From positions 2,790,001 through 2,854,000 of the forward strand of contig NZ_CP085193.1 of the NCBI RefSeq assembly GCF_024298965.1: a stretch of 64,000 nucleotides of DNA, read 5' to 3'. This document shows positions 63,587 to 64,000 of this stretch, in pieces. The number at the start of each line of letters is the position of its first letter. Position 1 is the first letter of the stretch. The stretch is from Streptomyces rapamycinicus NRRL 5491 (GTDB lineage Bacteria > Actinomycetota > Actinomycetes > Streptomycetales > Streptomycetaceae). A model generated the notes under the pieces. It saw only the letters and a program-made list of their open reading frames with translations, ran no database searches and was not told the origin of the DNA. Both the position numbers and the translations under genes were made by a program.

Positions 63587-64000
63587 TCAGCCCGTGGCGG
63601 AGGCCGGTGCGTGGGCCCCTTGGTCGTTGAGCTGCTGGAGCACAAAGTCGGTGATCTTGCCCATGGTGTTGTAGGTGGCCAGCCGGAAGCCGGACTCGCG
63701 CGGCGGCAGCCCGTAGCGGCTGGAGACCCTGGACAGGAGTTCGACCTGCTTGACGGAGTCGACGCCCAGCTCGGACTCCAGCTGCACCTCGTCCTCGAAG
63801 ACGTCCTCGGGGTATTCGAGCGCCTCGGCGTAGAGGGTCCGCAGCTCCCCGAAGAGCTGGTCGCGGCCGTACCCATCGGGCCGCGCACCGGACGCGGGTG
63901 CCGCCGGGGCCTCCGGCGCGGGAGCGGGAGCGGCCTCGGCGGCGGGCTCCGGCCCGACGGCCGCCGCGGGCCGCGGCTCGGACTCGGGCTCGCCGCCCTC
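63587..64000 (-). CDS. Acyl carrier protein domain at the C-terminus of a larger synthase protein (5' end outside window)
   Basis: The minus-strand frame is open from the window edge to the stop at 63587. An Ala/Pro/Glu-rich linker (64000 to about 63880) leads into an ACP: YGRDQLFGELRTLYAEALEY, then the phosphopantetheine site LGVDSVKQVEL with the Ser, and a last helix ATYNTMGKITDFVLQQL. The DSVK type is typical of PUFA/enediyne-like and lipid PKS carrier proteins. It ends 48 bp before the megasynthase start. The missing N-terminal part may hold the acyltransferase. Confidence 0.88.
   Translation of the reverse strand, partial: EGGEPESEPRPAAAVGPEPAAEAAPAPAPEAPAAPASGARPDGYGRDQLFGELRTLYAEALEYPEDVFEDEVQLESELGVDSVKQVELLSRVSSRYGLPPRESGFRLATYNTMGKITDFVLQQLNDQGAHAPASATG

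Overview
The window is high-GC actinomycete DNA, almost certainly from a Streptomyces chromosome. The evidence is G/C-biased third codon positions, GTG starts, ATGA-type gene overlaps, DUF397/XRE/ATPase triads, rare TTA codons and GC-rich intergenic inverted repeats. No tRNA, rRNA, CRISPR array, transposase or phage gene was recognised.

Left part (1-18 kb). A truncated WD40 gene and a Trypco1-domain gene face a conserved core block: pheT-pheS, a PAS histidine kinase, a TrmH/SpoU RNA methyltransferase, rplT, rpmI and infC. The infC gene appears to start with AUC. Then come a DUF1844 protein, an aquaporin, an SseB-family protein with an in-frame 51-bp duplication, a class A beta-lactamase-like serine hydrolase, a mycosin (S8 protease) with a membrane partner, a PLP fold-III amino-acid deaminase/aldolase-like enzyme, and a DUF2510 membrane protein.

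Ethanolamine/polyamine-type block (18-25 kb). SDR, aldehyde dehydrogenase and a GlnA4-like gamma-glutamyl ligase are read leftward. A FadR-type regulator, an APC permease and a class I amidotransferase-like hydrolase are read rightward. The layout fits uptake, gamma-glutamylation, oxidation and deglutamylation of an amine.

Hydrolase and regulator block (25-37 kb). It holds an alpha/beta hydrolase under a double palindrome, a GH46 chitosanase under a long palindrome, an MBL-fold hydrolase, a GH19 chitinase with DasR-like sites, a radical-SAM gene remnant, a DUF397/XRE/ATPase triad around a palindrome, an SGNH hydrolase, a GH36 alpha-galactosidase and a tyrosine phosphatase.

Hopanoid block (36-50.5 kb, all leftward). 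Order of transcription: hpnC, hpnD, hpnE, polyprenyl synthase, shc, hpnG, hpnH, ispG, dxs, hpnO-type aminotransferase, and then a serpin. The operon makes squalene via HpnCDE, cyclises it with Shc, and builds C35 hopanoids with HpnH/HpnG/HpnO. Extra dxs and ispG copies would boost MEP precursor supply. A nested inverted-repeat element and a strong hairpin split the operon, and shc carries a TTA codon.

Right part (50.8-64 kb). A TetR regulator is followed by a leftward cluster that runs off the window: an ACP-ended protein, a 2017-aa megasynthase (enoyl-reductase-like SDR, KS, chain-length-factor-like KS, KR, DH), an 800-aa KR plus degenerate DH protein, a SnoaL-like protein, an SDR and a cytochrome P450. 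This resembles an iterative, PUFA-synthase-like or lipid-type PKS with an unusual domain order, and it is the most novel system seen here.
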